A stretch of DNA of 64,000 bases from Streptomyces sp. Edi2 (GTDB lineage Bacteria; Actinomycetota; Actinomycetes; Streptomycetales; Streptomycetaceae): contig NZ_JBEJGX010000003.1 of NCBI RefSeq assembly GCF_040253635.1, positions 3,224,001 through 3,288,000 on the forward strand, read 5' to 3'. Of the stretch, positions 52,142 to 60,483 are shown piece by piece. A model generated the notes under the pieces. It had not been told where the DNA came from, did no database searches, and saw only the letters and a list, made by a program, of their open reading frames with translations. Both the position numbers and the translations under genes were made by a program. Position 1 is the first letter of the stretch. The number at the start of each line of letters is the position of its first letter.

Positions 52142-53005
52142 TCAGCTTCCCGTGCTCCGGTACGCCCGGAGCCCCAGCCGCCACGCCAGCCCGGCCCCCG
52201 TACACATCAGCGCCGCCACCACGGGCCCCATGAAGTCCACCCAGCCCGGCAACCCCAGCGGATCGGGGCGGCCCAGCAGCCGCAGCGCGGGCAGCCAGTT
52301 CACAAAGGCCAGCGGGACGAGGAAGGTGACCCCGCGCACCAGCTCCTTGGCGAACACCGTCGGCGGGTACTGCAGCATCGCGTGGCCGCCGTAGGTGAAG
52401 GAGTTCTGCACCTCGGCCGCGTCCTGCGCCCAGAACTGGAAGGCGGCACCCGCGGTGAAGACCGCCGCGAAGATGGCCGTTCCGCACACCGCCATCAGCG
52501 GCACCATCAGCACCCGGCCCACCGTCCACTCCACCGGCAGATGCGGCAGCGACCAGCCGAGCACCAGCAGCGCCTGGGTGAGCCGGCCCAGCCTGCGCAG
52601 CGCGAAACGGTCCGCCGCGACCTGCGCGAAGACCGGCGCGGGACGCAGCAGCAGGACGTCGAGGGTGCCGTCCCGCACCCGCCGCCCCAGCCCTTCGATG
52701 CTGCCCAGCAGCAGATCCGCCAGGCCCAGCGACACTCCGGACGTCCCGTACAGGAAGGCCACTTCGGGCAGCGAGAACCCGCCGAGGGCGTCGATCCGCG
52801 AGAACATCAGCATGATCGCGACAAAGTCCAGGGCGTTGGCCGCGAAGTTGCCGAACGCCATCATCAGGAACGAGGCCCGGTAGGCGAGGGCGGAGCGCAT
52901 CCACATCCGCACGATCAGCCCGTACGCGAAGATCCCCTCGGCGACGCGTCCCCCGCCGCCGGCCCGCTCCCCCGGCCCGCCGCCAGGGGGTGTCTTTCTA
53001 GCCAC
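52142..53005 (-). CDS. ABC-2 family transporter permease, second subunit
   Basis: A 287-residue permease with six TM helices: YRASFLMMAFGNFAANALDFVAIMLMF, the VAFLYGTSGVSLGLADLLLGS re-entrant segment, VRDGTLDVLLLRPAPVFAQV, FTYGGHAMLQYPPTVFAKE and a C-terminal GLAWRLGLRAYR. It belongs to the PF06182-type ABC-2 permeases. The GTG start at 53005 overlaps the preceding permease gene by eight bases, so the two subunits are translated together. Substrate unknown. Confidence 0.88.
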   Translation of the reverse strand: MARKTPPGGGPGERAGGGGRVAEGIFAYGLIVRMWMRSALAYRASFLMMAFGNFAANALDFVAIMLMFSRIDALGGFSLPEVAFLYGTSGVSLGLADLLLGSIEGLGRRVRDGTLDVLLLRPAPVFAQVAADRFALRRLGRLTQALLVLGWSLPHLPVEWTVGRVLMVPLMAVCGTAIFAAVFTAGAAFQFWAQDAAEVQNSFTYGGHAMLQYPPTVFAKELVRGVTFLVPLAFVNWLPALRLLGRPDPLGLPGWVDFMGPVVAALMCTGAGLAWRLGLRAYRSTGS

Positions 53006-53795
53006 CGTGCACCACCACCTTGCGGGTCGCCGCCGACTGCACCAGCCGTCCCAGCGCCAGCAGCGCCACGGCCCACCCGGCCTGGAACACCAGCCCCCGC
53101 AGCAGCGCGCCGCCGCTGCGCGCGCCCACCAGCGCATCGGCCGGCACCTGCAGGACCGCCGCCCAGGGCAGCAGCTGGGCGACCTCGCCCAGGGCGCCGG
53201 GGAAGACCCGCAGCGGAAGCACCATCCCTGAGAAGAACATGCAGGCCAGGCCGCTGATCAGGGCCAGTCCCGTGCCGTCGAGGAGCCAGAACGAGGCCAG
53301 TGCGACGAGATAGCGCAGGGTGAAGCTGACCAGCACCCCGAGCAGCACGGACAGCAGGAAACAGCCCCAGGTCAGCGCATCACCGGGCAGCGCGAGCGGA
53401 AAGGCCAGGGCGCCCACCGCCATCGGCACCACCCCGCGGGCAACCAGCTGCAGGGCGGCCCGCCCCAGATCCGCGGCGAGCCACCACAACTGCAGATCCG
53501 CGGGCCGGTAGAGGTCCACGGCGATATCGCCGGTGCGGATCCGCTCCTGCAGCTCCTCCAGACCGCCGCTGCCCATCAGGCCCGTGCAGGCCAGCAGCGC
53601 CTGCCCGGTCCACACGAAGGCCAGCGCCTGCGCCTGGTCGTAGCCGCCCAGATGCGGCCGCTCGTCCCACAGCGCGATATACGTGAAGGCGACGATGAAG
53701 CCGAAGACGGTGTTGGTGAACACGCCCGCCACGGTGGCGATGCGGTAGGTGGCGTACCGCCGGAAGCTGCCGGCTGCCACCGCGGCGTACCACAC
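52998..53795 (-). CDS. ABC-2 family transporter permease, first subunit
   Basis: A 265-residue permease homologous to the next gene: SFRRYATYRIATVAGVFTNTVFGFIVAF, WTGQALLACTGLMGSGGLEELQERIRTGDIAVDLYRP, FTLRYLVALASFWLLDGTGLALISGLACMFFSGMVLP and a closing SAATRKVVVHGG. GTG 53795 has GGGGGGAA at good distance; ATG 53873 would add 26 residues with an Arg/Gly-rich start. The heterodimer plus ATPase would export a lipid, peptide or drug; the linked DUF1707 gene hints at envelope stress. Confidence 0.85.
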   Translation of the reverse strand: MWYAAVAAGSFRRYATYRIATVAGVFTNTVFGFIVAFTYIALWDERPHLGGYDQAQALAFVWTGQALLACTGLMGSGGLEELQERIRTGDIAVDLYRPADLQLWWLAADLGRAALQLVARGVVPMAVGALAFPLALPGDALTWGCFLLSVLLGVLVSFTLRYLVALASFWLLDGTGLALISGLACMFFSGMVLPLRVFPGALGEVAQLLPWAAVLQVPADALVGARSGGALLRGLVFQAGWAVALLALGRLVQSAATRKVVVHGG

Positions 53796-54083
53796 GACGC
53801 GTTCCCCCCAGCCCCGTAATCGTCGGACGGCCAAAGCACCGGAGCCTAGCCACCGTGCACGGCAACCCGCCATCGCTTTATCACCGCTTCGGGTGAGCCA
53901 CGGGCGCCGTTCGGCCGGTCAGCTGGCGGACTCCGGTGCGCGCCACCCCGCCCGACCGGGGCACATGATGCGAGAGTTTCCCCACGGGCGGCAGGTGCTC
54001 CGGCGACCTCCCGCGCGCATCCCCCGACACGACACGACCGCCGCGGTACAACCTTCGGCGGCGGCCGAGGAGTCCTTACCCAC
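53796..54083. other. divergent control region of the ABC exporter and PBP genes
   Basis: 288 bases without a gene. Promoters for both directions must lie here, but no clear consensus pair or repeat stands out. Confidence 0.4.
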
Positions 54084-56288
54084 ATGAGCGGACAACGCAC
54101 AGGCTGGCGCCGTGTCCTCCCCACCTGGCGCGCGGTGCTGGGCACCGTGCTGCTGTTCCTGCTGCTCATCATCGGCGGGCTGGTGGCCGGTTATCTGCTC
54201 GTCGGGATCCCGCCGGCCAACAGCGCCGCAAAGGCCCAGAGCACCGTCTACCTCTACTCCGACGGCTCCGAGCTGGCCCGCGACGGCGAGATCAACCGGC
54301 AGAACGTCACCCTCGGCCAGGTCCCGAAATCCGTCCAGCAGGCCGTACTCGCCGCCGAGGACCGCGACTTCTACTCCGAGTCCGCGGTCGATCCCGCCGC
54401 GATGCTCCGCGCCGCCTGGAACACCGTGACCGGCAAGGGCAAGCAGTCCGGCTCCACCATCACCCAGCAGTACGTGAAGAATTACTACCTCGGCCAGGAA
54501 CAGACCGTCACCCGCAAGGCCAAGGAGTTCTTCATCGCCATCAAGCTGGACCGCGAGGTGAGCAAGGACCGGATCCTGGAGGGCTACCTCAACTCCAGCT
54601 ACTACGGCCGCAACGCCTACGGCATCCAGGCCGCCGCCCAGTCCTACTACGGCCGCAACGCCGAGCAGCTGACCACCGCTCAGGGCGCCTACCTCGCCAC
54701 CCTCCTCAACGCCCCCAGCGCCTACGACATCACCGCCCACCCCGGCAACCGTGCGCGGGTGCTGTCCCGCTGGAACTACGTCCTGGACGGCATGGTGAAG
54801 CAGAAGTGGCTCACCCCGGCCGACCGGGCCGCGCTGGAGTTCCCCCTGCCCAAGCCCGCCAAGCCCTCCGCGGGGCTGTCCGGCCAGCGCGGCTACCTCG
54901 TCGAAGCGGTCAAGAACTACCTCACCGACAACAAGATCCTCGACGAGGACACCCTGCGGACCGGCGGCTACCGCATCACCACCACCATCAGCAAGAAACG
55001 CCAGAACGCCTTCGTCAAGGCGGTCAACACCCGGGTGATGGACCGCCTCGACGACTCCCGGAAGATCGACCGCTCCGTCCGGGCCGGCGGCGCCTCCATC
55101 GACCCCGCGAGCGGCCGGGTCGTCGCCCTCTACGGCGGGATCGACTACGCCAAGCAGTTCGTCAACGGCGCCACCCGCAGCGACTACCAGGTCGGCTCCA
55201 CTTTCAAGCCGATCGTCTTCGCCTCCGCCGTACAGAACAACTCCACCACCCAGGACGGCGAGCGGATCACCCCCAACACCGTCTACGACGGCACCAACAA
55301 GCGGATGACGGTCAGTCACGGCCGCTCCACCGGCTTCGCGCCCGCCAACGAGGACGACCGCTCCTACGGCCCGATCACCGTCAGCGAGGCCACCGACAAG
55401 TCCGTCAACGCCGTCTACGCGCAGATGGGCATCGACGTCGGCCCCGCCAAGGTCAAGGCCACCGCCGTCGACCTGGGCATCCCCGCGGGCACCCCCAGCC
55501 TCGCCTCGTCCGAAGGCGCGATCTCGCTGGGCACCGCCACGCCCAGCGTCCTGGACATGGCCCAGGTCTACGCCACCCTCGCCCACCACGGCAGCCACCG
55601 GCCGTACACCCTGGTCGACAAGATCACCAAGAGCGAGCAGGAGGAGGTCGAGCTGCCCGAGCGCGAGGAGACCACCGCCATCCCGCGCGCCGCGGCCGAC
55701 ACCACCACCTCGATCCTGCGCAGCGTCGTCGACGGCGGCACCGGCACCGCGGCCCAGGGCGCCGGGCGGCCCGCGGCCGGCAAGACCGGCACCGCGGAGG
55801 ACGACAAGGCCGCGTGGTTCGCGGGCTACACACCCGATCTCGCCACCGTCGTCGCGGTGCTCGGCCAGAACCCGGAGAGCGCCGCCCAGGAACCCCTCTA
55901 CGGCGCCGGAGGGCTGGCGCGGGTCAACGGCGGCGACTACCCCGCCCAGATCTGGGCCGACTACACCGCGGCCGCGCTGAACGGGCGCCCGGTCCGCGAT
56001 TTCGACCTGCAGCTGGAGGAGGGCGCGGAGCCGGTGTCGCCCTCGCCGTCCGGCAGCGACTCGGCCTCCCCCGACGTCTCGGGCTCGCCGTCCGACGGCC
56101 CGAGCGGATCGACCGCCCCCACCCCGCCCACCGGCGCCCCCACCCGCCCGACCGGCGAACCTCCCACCCCCACCACCCCGGCCGAACCCACACCGACCGC
56201 CGAGCCCACCCACGACACCCCGACGTTCGAGCCCCAGAGCGACGACCTGGAGCAGCGGCTGCGGTGGCGGTGGGGCGAGGGCGGTTAG
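54084..56288 (+). CDS. bifunctional penicillin-binding protein (class A, glycosyltransferase/transpeptidase)
   Basis: A 734-residue class A PBP. N-terminal TM helix (LGTVLLFLLLIIGGLVAGYLLVG), GT51 domain with AAEDRDFY (catalytic Glu 92) and SGSTITQQYVKN (122-133), then the transpeptidase: VGSTFKP (active serine, about 372), KSVNAVY, and KTGTAEDD (about 567). The C-terminal 90 residues are a Pro/Ser/Thr-rich tail. It polymerises and cross-links peptidoglycan outside the membrane. ATG 54084 follows GAGGAGTCC. Class A PBPs are multiple in Streptomyces; this one lacks a PASTA domain. All three TP motifs are intact. Confidence 0.95.
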   Translation: MSGQRTGWRRVLPTWRAVLGTVLLFLLLIIGGLVAGYLLVGIPPANSAAKAQSTVYLYSDGSELARDGEINRQNVTLGQVPKSVQQAVLAAEDRDFYSESAVDPAAMLRAAWNTVTGKGKQSGSTITQQYVKNYYLGQEQTVTRKAKEFFIAIKLDREVSKDRILEGYLNSSYYGRNAYGIQAAAQSYYGRNAEQLTTAQGAYLATLLNAPSAYDITAHPGNRARVLSRWNYVLDGMVKQKWLTPADRAALEFPLPKPAKPSAGLSGQRGYLVEAVKNYLTDNKILDEDTLRTGGYRITTTISKKRQNAFVKAVNTRVMDRLDDSRKIDRSVRAGGASIDPASGRVVALYGGIDYAKQFVNGATRSDYQVGSTFKPIVFASAVQNNSTTQDGERITPNTVYDGTNKRMTVSHGRSTGFAPANEDDRSYGPITVSEATDKSVNAVYAQMGIDVGPAKVKATAVDLGIPAGTPSLASSEGAISLGTATPSVLDMAQVYATLAHHGSHRPYTLVDKITKSEQEEVELPEREETTAIPRAAADTTTSILRSVVDGGTGTAAQGAGRPAAGKTGTAEDDKAAWFAGYTPDLATVVAVLGQNPESAAQEPLYGAGGLARVNGGDYPAQIWADYTAAALNGRPVRDFDLQLEEGAEPVSPSPSGSDSASPDVSGSPSDGPSGSTAPTPPTGAPTRPTGEPPTPTTPAEPTPTAEPTHDTPTFEPQSDDLEQRLRWRWGEGG

Positions 56289-56394
56289 CGGCGGCCGGGG
56301 GCAGGAGCCACAGCGGGCAGGGGCGCGAGCGGGAGGCGCCACAGCGGGCAGACGCCACAGCGGCCGGGGGTGGCGCACCGGGCGGCGGCGTACG

Positions 56395-56438
56395 CCCCCT
56401 CAGTGCCCCGAGGTCACCCCCTCAGTGCCCCGAGGTCG
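56395..56438. repeat. 22-bp tandem duplication of the SugE gene 3' end
   Basis: CCCCCTCAGTGCCCCGAGGT plus CA and CG occurs at 56395-56416 and 56417-56438, 21 of 22 bases alike. The second unit includes the native last codons and stop (56422-56424) of the minus-strand exporter gene; the first is a downstream copy. Confidence 0.8.
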
Positions 56439-56742
56439 CCTTGAGCCCGACCACCGCCACCAGCAGCAGGCAGATGAAGAAGATCCGGGCCGCCGTGGCC
56501 GGTTCGCCGAGCGTCATCATGCCGACCACCGCCGCACCGGCCGCCCCGATGCCGACCCACACGCCGTAGGCGGTACCGATCGGCAGGCTCCGGGCCGCGT
56601 ACGAGAGCAGGGCCATGCTGGCGACGATGCCCGCGCCGGTGAACACACTGGGCCACAGCCGGGTGAAGCCGTCGGTGAACTTCATCCCGACCGACCAGCC
56701 GACCTCCAGCAGTCCGGCGATCACGAGCAGGATCCAGGCCAT
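56422..56742 (-). CDS. sugE: SMR-family guanidinium exporter
   Basis: A 106-residue four-helix small multidrug resistance protein of the SugE/Gdx branch. MAWILLVIAGLLEVGWSVGMKFTDGF has the essential glutamate in the Gdx context (GLLEVGWS); GTAYGVWVGIGAAGAAVVGM and GEPATAARIFFICLLL follow. Gdx proteins expel guanidinium in exchange for protons. Its identity is strongly supported by a guanidine-III riboswitch just upstream. ATG 56742 has GGAGG nine bases before it. The 3' end is duplicated in tandem just downstream. Convergent with the PBP gene. Confidence 0.92.
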   Translation of the reverse strand: MAWILLVIAGLLEVGWSVGMKFTDGFTRLWPSVFTGAGIVASMALLSYAARSLPIGTAYGVWVGIGAAGAAVVGMMTLGEPATAARIFFICLLLVAVVGLKATSGH

Positions 56743-56778
56743 GACGGGCACCTCCGCGACAAGAGCTTCACCAGGGGT

Positions 56779-56819
56779 GCGTCGTCTTGTCGTGACCCGG
56801 TACGGCGCGTCTCGTCGGG
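56779..56819 (-). ncRNA. guanidine-III (ykkC-III) riboswitch
   Basis: On the minus strand the 41-nt segment reads CCCGACGAGACGCGCCGTAC followed by CGGGTCACGACAAGACGACG and C. From memory it follows the known actinobacterial (Thermobifida fusca) guanidine-III aptamer nearly base for base. The outer stem CCGG/CCGG of that RNA is replaced by CCCG/CGGG, a compensatory change, and GCGCCGU still pairs with ACGACGC with one mismatch. It ends 36 nt before the sugE start codon, next to the GGAGG ribosome site, fitting translational switching by guanidinium. Confidence 0.88.
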
Positions 56820-56928
56820 TGCGTCCGAGGCTAGCAAAGGGCAGCGAAACGGGCGGTGACCTCGGTCACCGCCCGTGGGGTACGAAGGGGGGCTACAGCT
56901 ACTGAAGGGGCGAGGCCTGCGGATCGGG

Positions 56929-57279
56929 CTACAGGTACAGCCCGGTCGCGTCCTCCGCGCCTTCCAGCCGCTCCGCGGCCACCGCATGCAGATCGCGCTC
57001 GCGCATCAGCACGTACGCGACGCCGCGCACCTCGACCTCGGCCCGGTCCTCCGGGTCGTACAGCACCCGGTCCCCCACCTCGACGGTCCGCACGTTCTGC
57101 CCGACCGCCACCACCTCGGCCCAGGCCAGGCGGCGGCCGACCGCAGCGGTCGCGGGAATGACGATGCCCCCCGACGAGCGGCGCTCGCCCTCGGGGATGT
57201 CCGTCCGGACCAGCACACGGTCGTGCAGCATCCGGATCGGCAGCTTGTCGTGGGTGTCCTTGGTGTTATTCGGGCTCAC
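56929..57279 (-). CDS. GroES-like co-chaperonin domain protein
   Basis: A 116-residue Cpn10-type protein, LPIRMLHDRVLVRTDIPEGERRSSGGIVIPATAAVGRRLAWAEVVAVG and VEVGDRVLYDPEDRAEVEV, with an added 12-residue N-terminus and a C-terminal extension beyond the usual 95-100 residues. No groEL is adjacent; the housekeeping groES-groEL1 is expected elsewhere. It may serve a particular chaperonin or be a stand-alone member. The mobile loop is short and acidic (IPEGERRSSGG). GTG 57279 is the start; the ribosome site is weak. Confidence 0.82.
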   Translation of the reverse strand: MSPNNTKDTHDKLPIRMLHDRVLVRTDIPEGERRSSGGIVIPATAAVGRRLAWAEVVAVGQNVRTVEVGDRVLYDPEDRAEVEVRGVAYVLMRERDLHAVAAERLEGAEDATGLYL

Positions 57280-57340
57280 GGCATGACCGTACCTGCCCGG
57301 CGGCGTCCGGGAGGCACCACGGCCGCACCCGGGACAGCCC

Positions 57341-57658
57341 TCAGCGGCGCCGCCGGGCGCGCAGCGTCAGCAGACCGACCACGGCCACACCGACCATCGC
57401 CACCGGAACGATCCGTTCCAGCCGCGGCGCCCCGTCCTGCGACACCAACTGGGCCCGCACGTCCGAGACCGCACGATTGGCGGCCACGTATGCCCGCCCC
57501 GCCGTACGGTCCACGGCGGCCGCCGCTTTCGCCTTGGCGTCGTCCATGATCGTCTTCGGGTGCAGCCGCACACCGATCTCGTCGAGCGTGACGGCGAGCT
57601 CCTGCCGCCTGCGGACGATGTCCGCCTCGATCTGCGCCGGGGTCCTGGCTTCCGCCAC
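57341..57658 (-). CDS. DUF3618 membrane-anchored protein
   Basis: A 105-residue protein: VAEARTPAQIEADIVRRRQELAVTLDEIGVRLHPKTIMDDAKAKA is the DUF3618 helix-hairpin, then an Ala-rich helix and a C-terminal TM helix (IVPVAMVGVAVVGLLTLRA) with a basic end (RRRR). Probably a tail-anchored protein; function unknown. GTG 57658 follows GGAGG with seven bases between. Co-oriented with GroES-like (61 bp apart). Confidence 0.85.
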   Translation of the reverse strand: MAEARTPAQIEADIVRRRQELAVTLDEIGVRLHPKTIMDDAKAKAAAAVDRTAGRAYVAANRAVSDVRAQLVSQDGAPRLERIVPVAMVGVAVVGLLTLRARRRR

Positions 57659-57917
57659 CGCGCTGCCTCCGTCGTCTCGCGCCGATGCGTACGGGGGCCG
57701 GGCACGAGGCCCCGTACGGAACCGGCCACACAGCTGACTGCCGATTCGTGATGGACAGTCTGTCAGCTCACGCCCCCTTGCGCCCCACAGCACCCCCGTT
57801 TCGCACCCCCGAGGCGCCCCGGGACGCCCCCGGCGCCCCTCCGCGCCCCGGCTGGCTAATGTCGGGGGCGTACGGCCCCACGCCTCGGGACCCTACGGAC
57901 CCACACCAAGGAGAGTC

Positions 57918-58385
57918 ATGAGCGAGCGACTGCAGCCGGGCGACACCGCCCCCGCCTTCACCCTGCCCGACGCGGACGGCAAGCAGGTCTCGCTCGCCGA
58001 CCACCGGGGCCGCAAGGTCATCGTCTACTTCTACCCGGCCGCCCTGACCCCCGGCTGCACCAAGCAGGCCTGCGACTTCACCGACAACCTCGGCTTCCTC
58101 GCCGGCCACGGCTACGACGTCATCGGCATCTCCCCCGACAAGCCGGAGAAGCTCGCCAAGTTCCGGGAGAAGGAGGACCTGAAGGTCACCCTCCTCGGCG
58201 ACCCCGGCAAGGAGGTCCTGGAGGCCTACGGCGCCTTCGGCGAGAAGAAGCTCTACGGCAAGACCGTCACCGGCGTCATCCGCTCCACCGTCATCCTCGA
58301 CGAGGAGGGCACGGTCGAGCGCGCCCTCTACAACGTCAAGGCCACCGGGCATGTCGCTAAGATCATCAAGGACCTGGGGCTGTAG
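57918..58385 (+). CDS. bcp: thioredoxin-dependent thiol peroxidase (peroxiredoxin Q/Bcp)
   Basis: A 155-residue peroxiredoxin of the Bcp type. The peroxidatic cysteine sits in LTPGCTKQACDF with the resolving cysteine five residues later, as in Bcp alpha2-type enzymes; AALTPG and VIGISPDKPEKLAKF are family blocks. Reduces H2O2 and alkyl peroxides with thioredoxin in the cytosol. ATG 57918 has AAGGAGAG upstream. Overlaps the end of the opposed histidine kinase by 20 bp. Confidence 0.95.
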   Translation: MSERLQPGDTAPAFTLPDADGKQVSLADHRGRKVIVYFYPAALTPGCTKQACDFTDNLGFLAGHGYDVIGISPDKPEKLAKFREKEDLKVTLLGDPGKEVLEAYGAFGEKKLYGKTVTGVIRSTVILDEEGTVERALYNVKATGHVAKIIKDLGL

Positions 58386-59640
58386 GGCACGCCGGCCCCT
58401 CCCACTCCGGCAGTTCGAGCACCGCTTCGGCGCCGCCGTCCGCGGCAGCGCCGAAGTCCAGCCGCGCCCCCAGCACCCCCGCCTGCCCGGCCGCGATCGT
58501 CAGCCCCAGACCGTGCCCGGTCCCCCGCTCCGGCGCCGCCGTACGGAACCGCCGCGGCCCCTCCGCACACAGCTCCGCCGGATAGCCGGGGCCGTGATCG
58601 CGCACCACGATCCGCGCCCCCGCCACCACCACCTCGATCGGCGGCTTGCCGTGCTTGGCCGCGTTCGCCAGCAGGTTCACCAGCACCCGCTCCACCCGCC
58701 GCCGGTCCGTCTCCACGATCCGCGGCTCCCCCTCCACGGACACCGACACCTCGTCCACCCCGCGCTGGCGCGCCGCCCGCTGCACGATCCCGCGCACCAG
58801 CGACGGCAGCTCACAGGCGTCCAGATCCGCCCGCTCCACCCCCGCGTCCAGCCGCGAGACCTCCAGCAGGTCCTCCACCAGCCGCCGCATCGCCTGCGCC
58901 CGGTCCCGCACCAGCTCCACCGCCCGCGGCTGCGGCAACAGCTCGGCGGCCGCGACCAGACCGGCCACCGGCGTCCGCAGCTCATGCGCCACATCCGCGG
59001 TGAACTCGCGCTCCGCCTGCGCCTGGGCCGCCAGCGACGTCGCCATGTGATGCACGCTCCGGCCCAACTCGGCCACCTCGTCGCGGCCGTTGCTCGCCAG
59101 CGCATCCGCGTCCGGCGCCTCCCCCGCCGCGATCCGCCGCGCCGCCGCCGCACTCAGCCGCAGCCGCCGCGACAGCCGCTGCGCGACGAACCACGACACC
59201 ACCGCCATCAGCACGACCGTGCCGCACCCCGCGATCAGCAGCGCCCGGTCCAGCGCCAGCTGCGACGGATCGTCGTGCGGGTAGGCCGCGGACACCGACA
59301 GCGTCCGCGTCGGCGCGCCCTCGCCGGAGCCCCCGACCCCGGTCGCCGCCCACACCCGGGGGTCCTCACCACCGCTGATGTACGTCCCCGACCGGTTCTT
59401 GAACACCGCGTCCCGCAACGGCGACGGCAGGGTCGCATCGTCCACCTGCGCCCCCAGCGCCCGCGTGCCGTCCCGCTCGTAGATCTGCAGCGCCGAACTC
59501 AGCCGGTCGTCCTGATACGCCCGCGCCGCCCGCTCCCGCTCGGCGTCCGCTATGTGGTGCACCGCAAAACCGAGCACCACCACGGCCAGCGCCGTCATAC
59601 CTGAAATGGCCAGGGCGATCCGGCCTCGAATGCCCATCAC
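58366..59640 (-). CDS. two-component sensor histidine kinase
   Basis: A 424-residue kinase: TM1 (IALAISGMTALAVVVLGFAVH), an extracellular domain of about 105 residues, TM2 (ALLIAGCGTVVLMAVVSWFVA), a HAMP region, the HisKA box DVAHELRTPVAGL (His 219) and an ATPase domain with NLLANAAKHG and GTGHGLGL. The phospho-acceptor and ATP-binding motifs are intact. It starts at GTG 59640 overlapping the exported-protein gene (GTGA). No response regulator lies on either side: downstream is bcp, and upstream is the exported partner, then the divergent transporter. Confidence 0.92.
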   Translation of the reverse strand: MMGIRGRIALAISGMTALAVVVLGFAVHHIADAERERAARAYQDDRLSSALQIYERDGTRALGAQVDDATLPSPLRDAVFKNRSGTYISGGEDPRVWAATGVGGSGEGAPTRTLSVSAAYPHDDPSQLALDRALLIAGCGTVVLMAVVSWFVAQRLSRRLRLSAAAARRIAAGEAPDADALASNGRDEVAELGRSVHHMATSLAAQAQAEREFTADVAHELRTPVAGLVAAAELLPQPRAVELVRDRAQAMRRLVEDLLEVSRLDAGVERADLDACELPSLVRGIVQRAARQRGVDEVSVSVEGEPRIVETDRRRVERVLVNLLANAAKHGKPPIEVVVAGARIVVRDHGPGYPAELCAEGPRRFRTAAPERGTGHGLGLTIAAGQAGVLGARLDFGAAADGGAEAVLELPEWEGPACPTAPGP

Positions 59641-60140
59641 GCGAGGTTGTACATCTCCGTCGTGTCACCGAGCGGCGTCGAGCCCTCGTACCGCACTTCG
59701 AGACCGGTGAACACCAGCCCCCCGTCGACCGCCTTCGGGGCGAACAGCCGGAAGGTCGCCGGGAAGCCGGAATCCGCACCGCCCCCCGTGGTCTTCTCCA
59801 CCTGCACCACGCCGGCACCGAACGCCTCCCTGGCACCGTAGTACTTCCAGGAGATCCCGGTCGCCACCGTCCCCGCGTCCCGGCAGGCCAGCGTGATGAC
59901 ATGCGGTTTGGACACCGGGGTGCCGAAGCCGCAGTCCCGCACCCCCGGCAGGCCGGAGGGCGGCTTGCCGTCCTCCTTCACGTCCTGCACCGCCGCCGTC
60001 TTCGGCGCGGCGTCCACCGCCGACGCACGGTCCGACGCCTGGCCGAACCACACCCCGCCGGCCGCCAGCACCGTCACCGCGGCGAAGGCCGCCAGCACGG
60101 TACGCGCCGGGAGCCGGCGAGACCTCTCGCGGTCGGTCAT
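59637..60140 (-). CDS. exported protein coupled to the histidine kinase
   Basis: A 167-residue protein with an N-terminal TM/signal segment (TVLAAFAAVTVLAAGGVWFG) and a small secreted domain (VRDCGFGTPVSKPHVITLACRDAGTVATGISWKYYG, FTGLEVRYEGSTPLG), with a likely Cys-Cys bond. ATG 60140 follows GGGAGGAG. It is translationally coupled to the sensor kinase, so it probably acts as the extracellular ligand or accessory sensor. No family recognised. Confidence 0.78.
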   Translation of the reverse strand: MTDRERSRRLPARTVLAAFAAVTVLAAGGVWFGQASDRASAVDAAPKTAAVQDVKEDGKPPSGLPGVRDCGFGTPVSKPHVITLACRDAGTVATGISWKYYGAREAFGAGVVQVEKTTGGGADSGFPATFRLFAPKAVDGGLVFTGLEVRYEGSTPLGDTTEMYNLA

Positions 60141-60483
60141 CACGTTCTCCTCCCGGGGACCACGCCCCGTACCCCCACCCGGCACACAAGCATGCCGCGC
60201 CCGACGCTTCACTCTGCCGCCCCCCGGACACAGGCTGATTGCCCGAACGCTGCGGTGACCACTCGGCTGTGTACCAGTCCTGTAACAAGCCCTGCCGCAC
60301 CCCTGGCGCGATCCCCGCCCCGCCCCGCCGCATCCCGCCTCCCGTGCGCCGGACGGGCCAGCCGCGCGTGACGAATATCGCTTCATCCCTTCAGAGTGGT
60401 TTGGATCGGCGCTCCGCTGCGCAGGCGCACCTGTCGTACCCCGCCCGCGCACCCACGCGCTGACCGACCGAGAGGACCGCCTC
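60141..60483. other. 343-bp divergent control region
   Basis: No gene seen. It separates the exported-protein/kinase operon from the ProP-like transporter and must carry both promoters. No repeat or palindrome stands out. Confidence 0.4.

Noticed and set aside
53919..56378. 819-codon open frame antisense to the PBP gene
   Set aside because: It is the mirror of a real GC-rich gene; Gly/Val/Ala-rich filler without motifs. Similar antisense frames at 38000-39400, 44574-46592 and 46606-48786 were dropped for the same reason.
56740..56860. Guanidine-I or guanidine-II (mini-ykkC) riboswitch before sugE
   Set aside because: Several ACGA tetranucleotides are present, but they do not close into the paired ACGR hairpins of class II and the class I core is absent; the region fits class III instead.
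57714..57730. 17-base match (GTACGGAACCGGCCACA) to one arm of the 10776-10805 palindrome
   Set aside because: In a 64-kb window at this GC content a few matches of that length are expected by chance, and the second copy is not palindromic.
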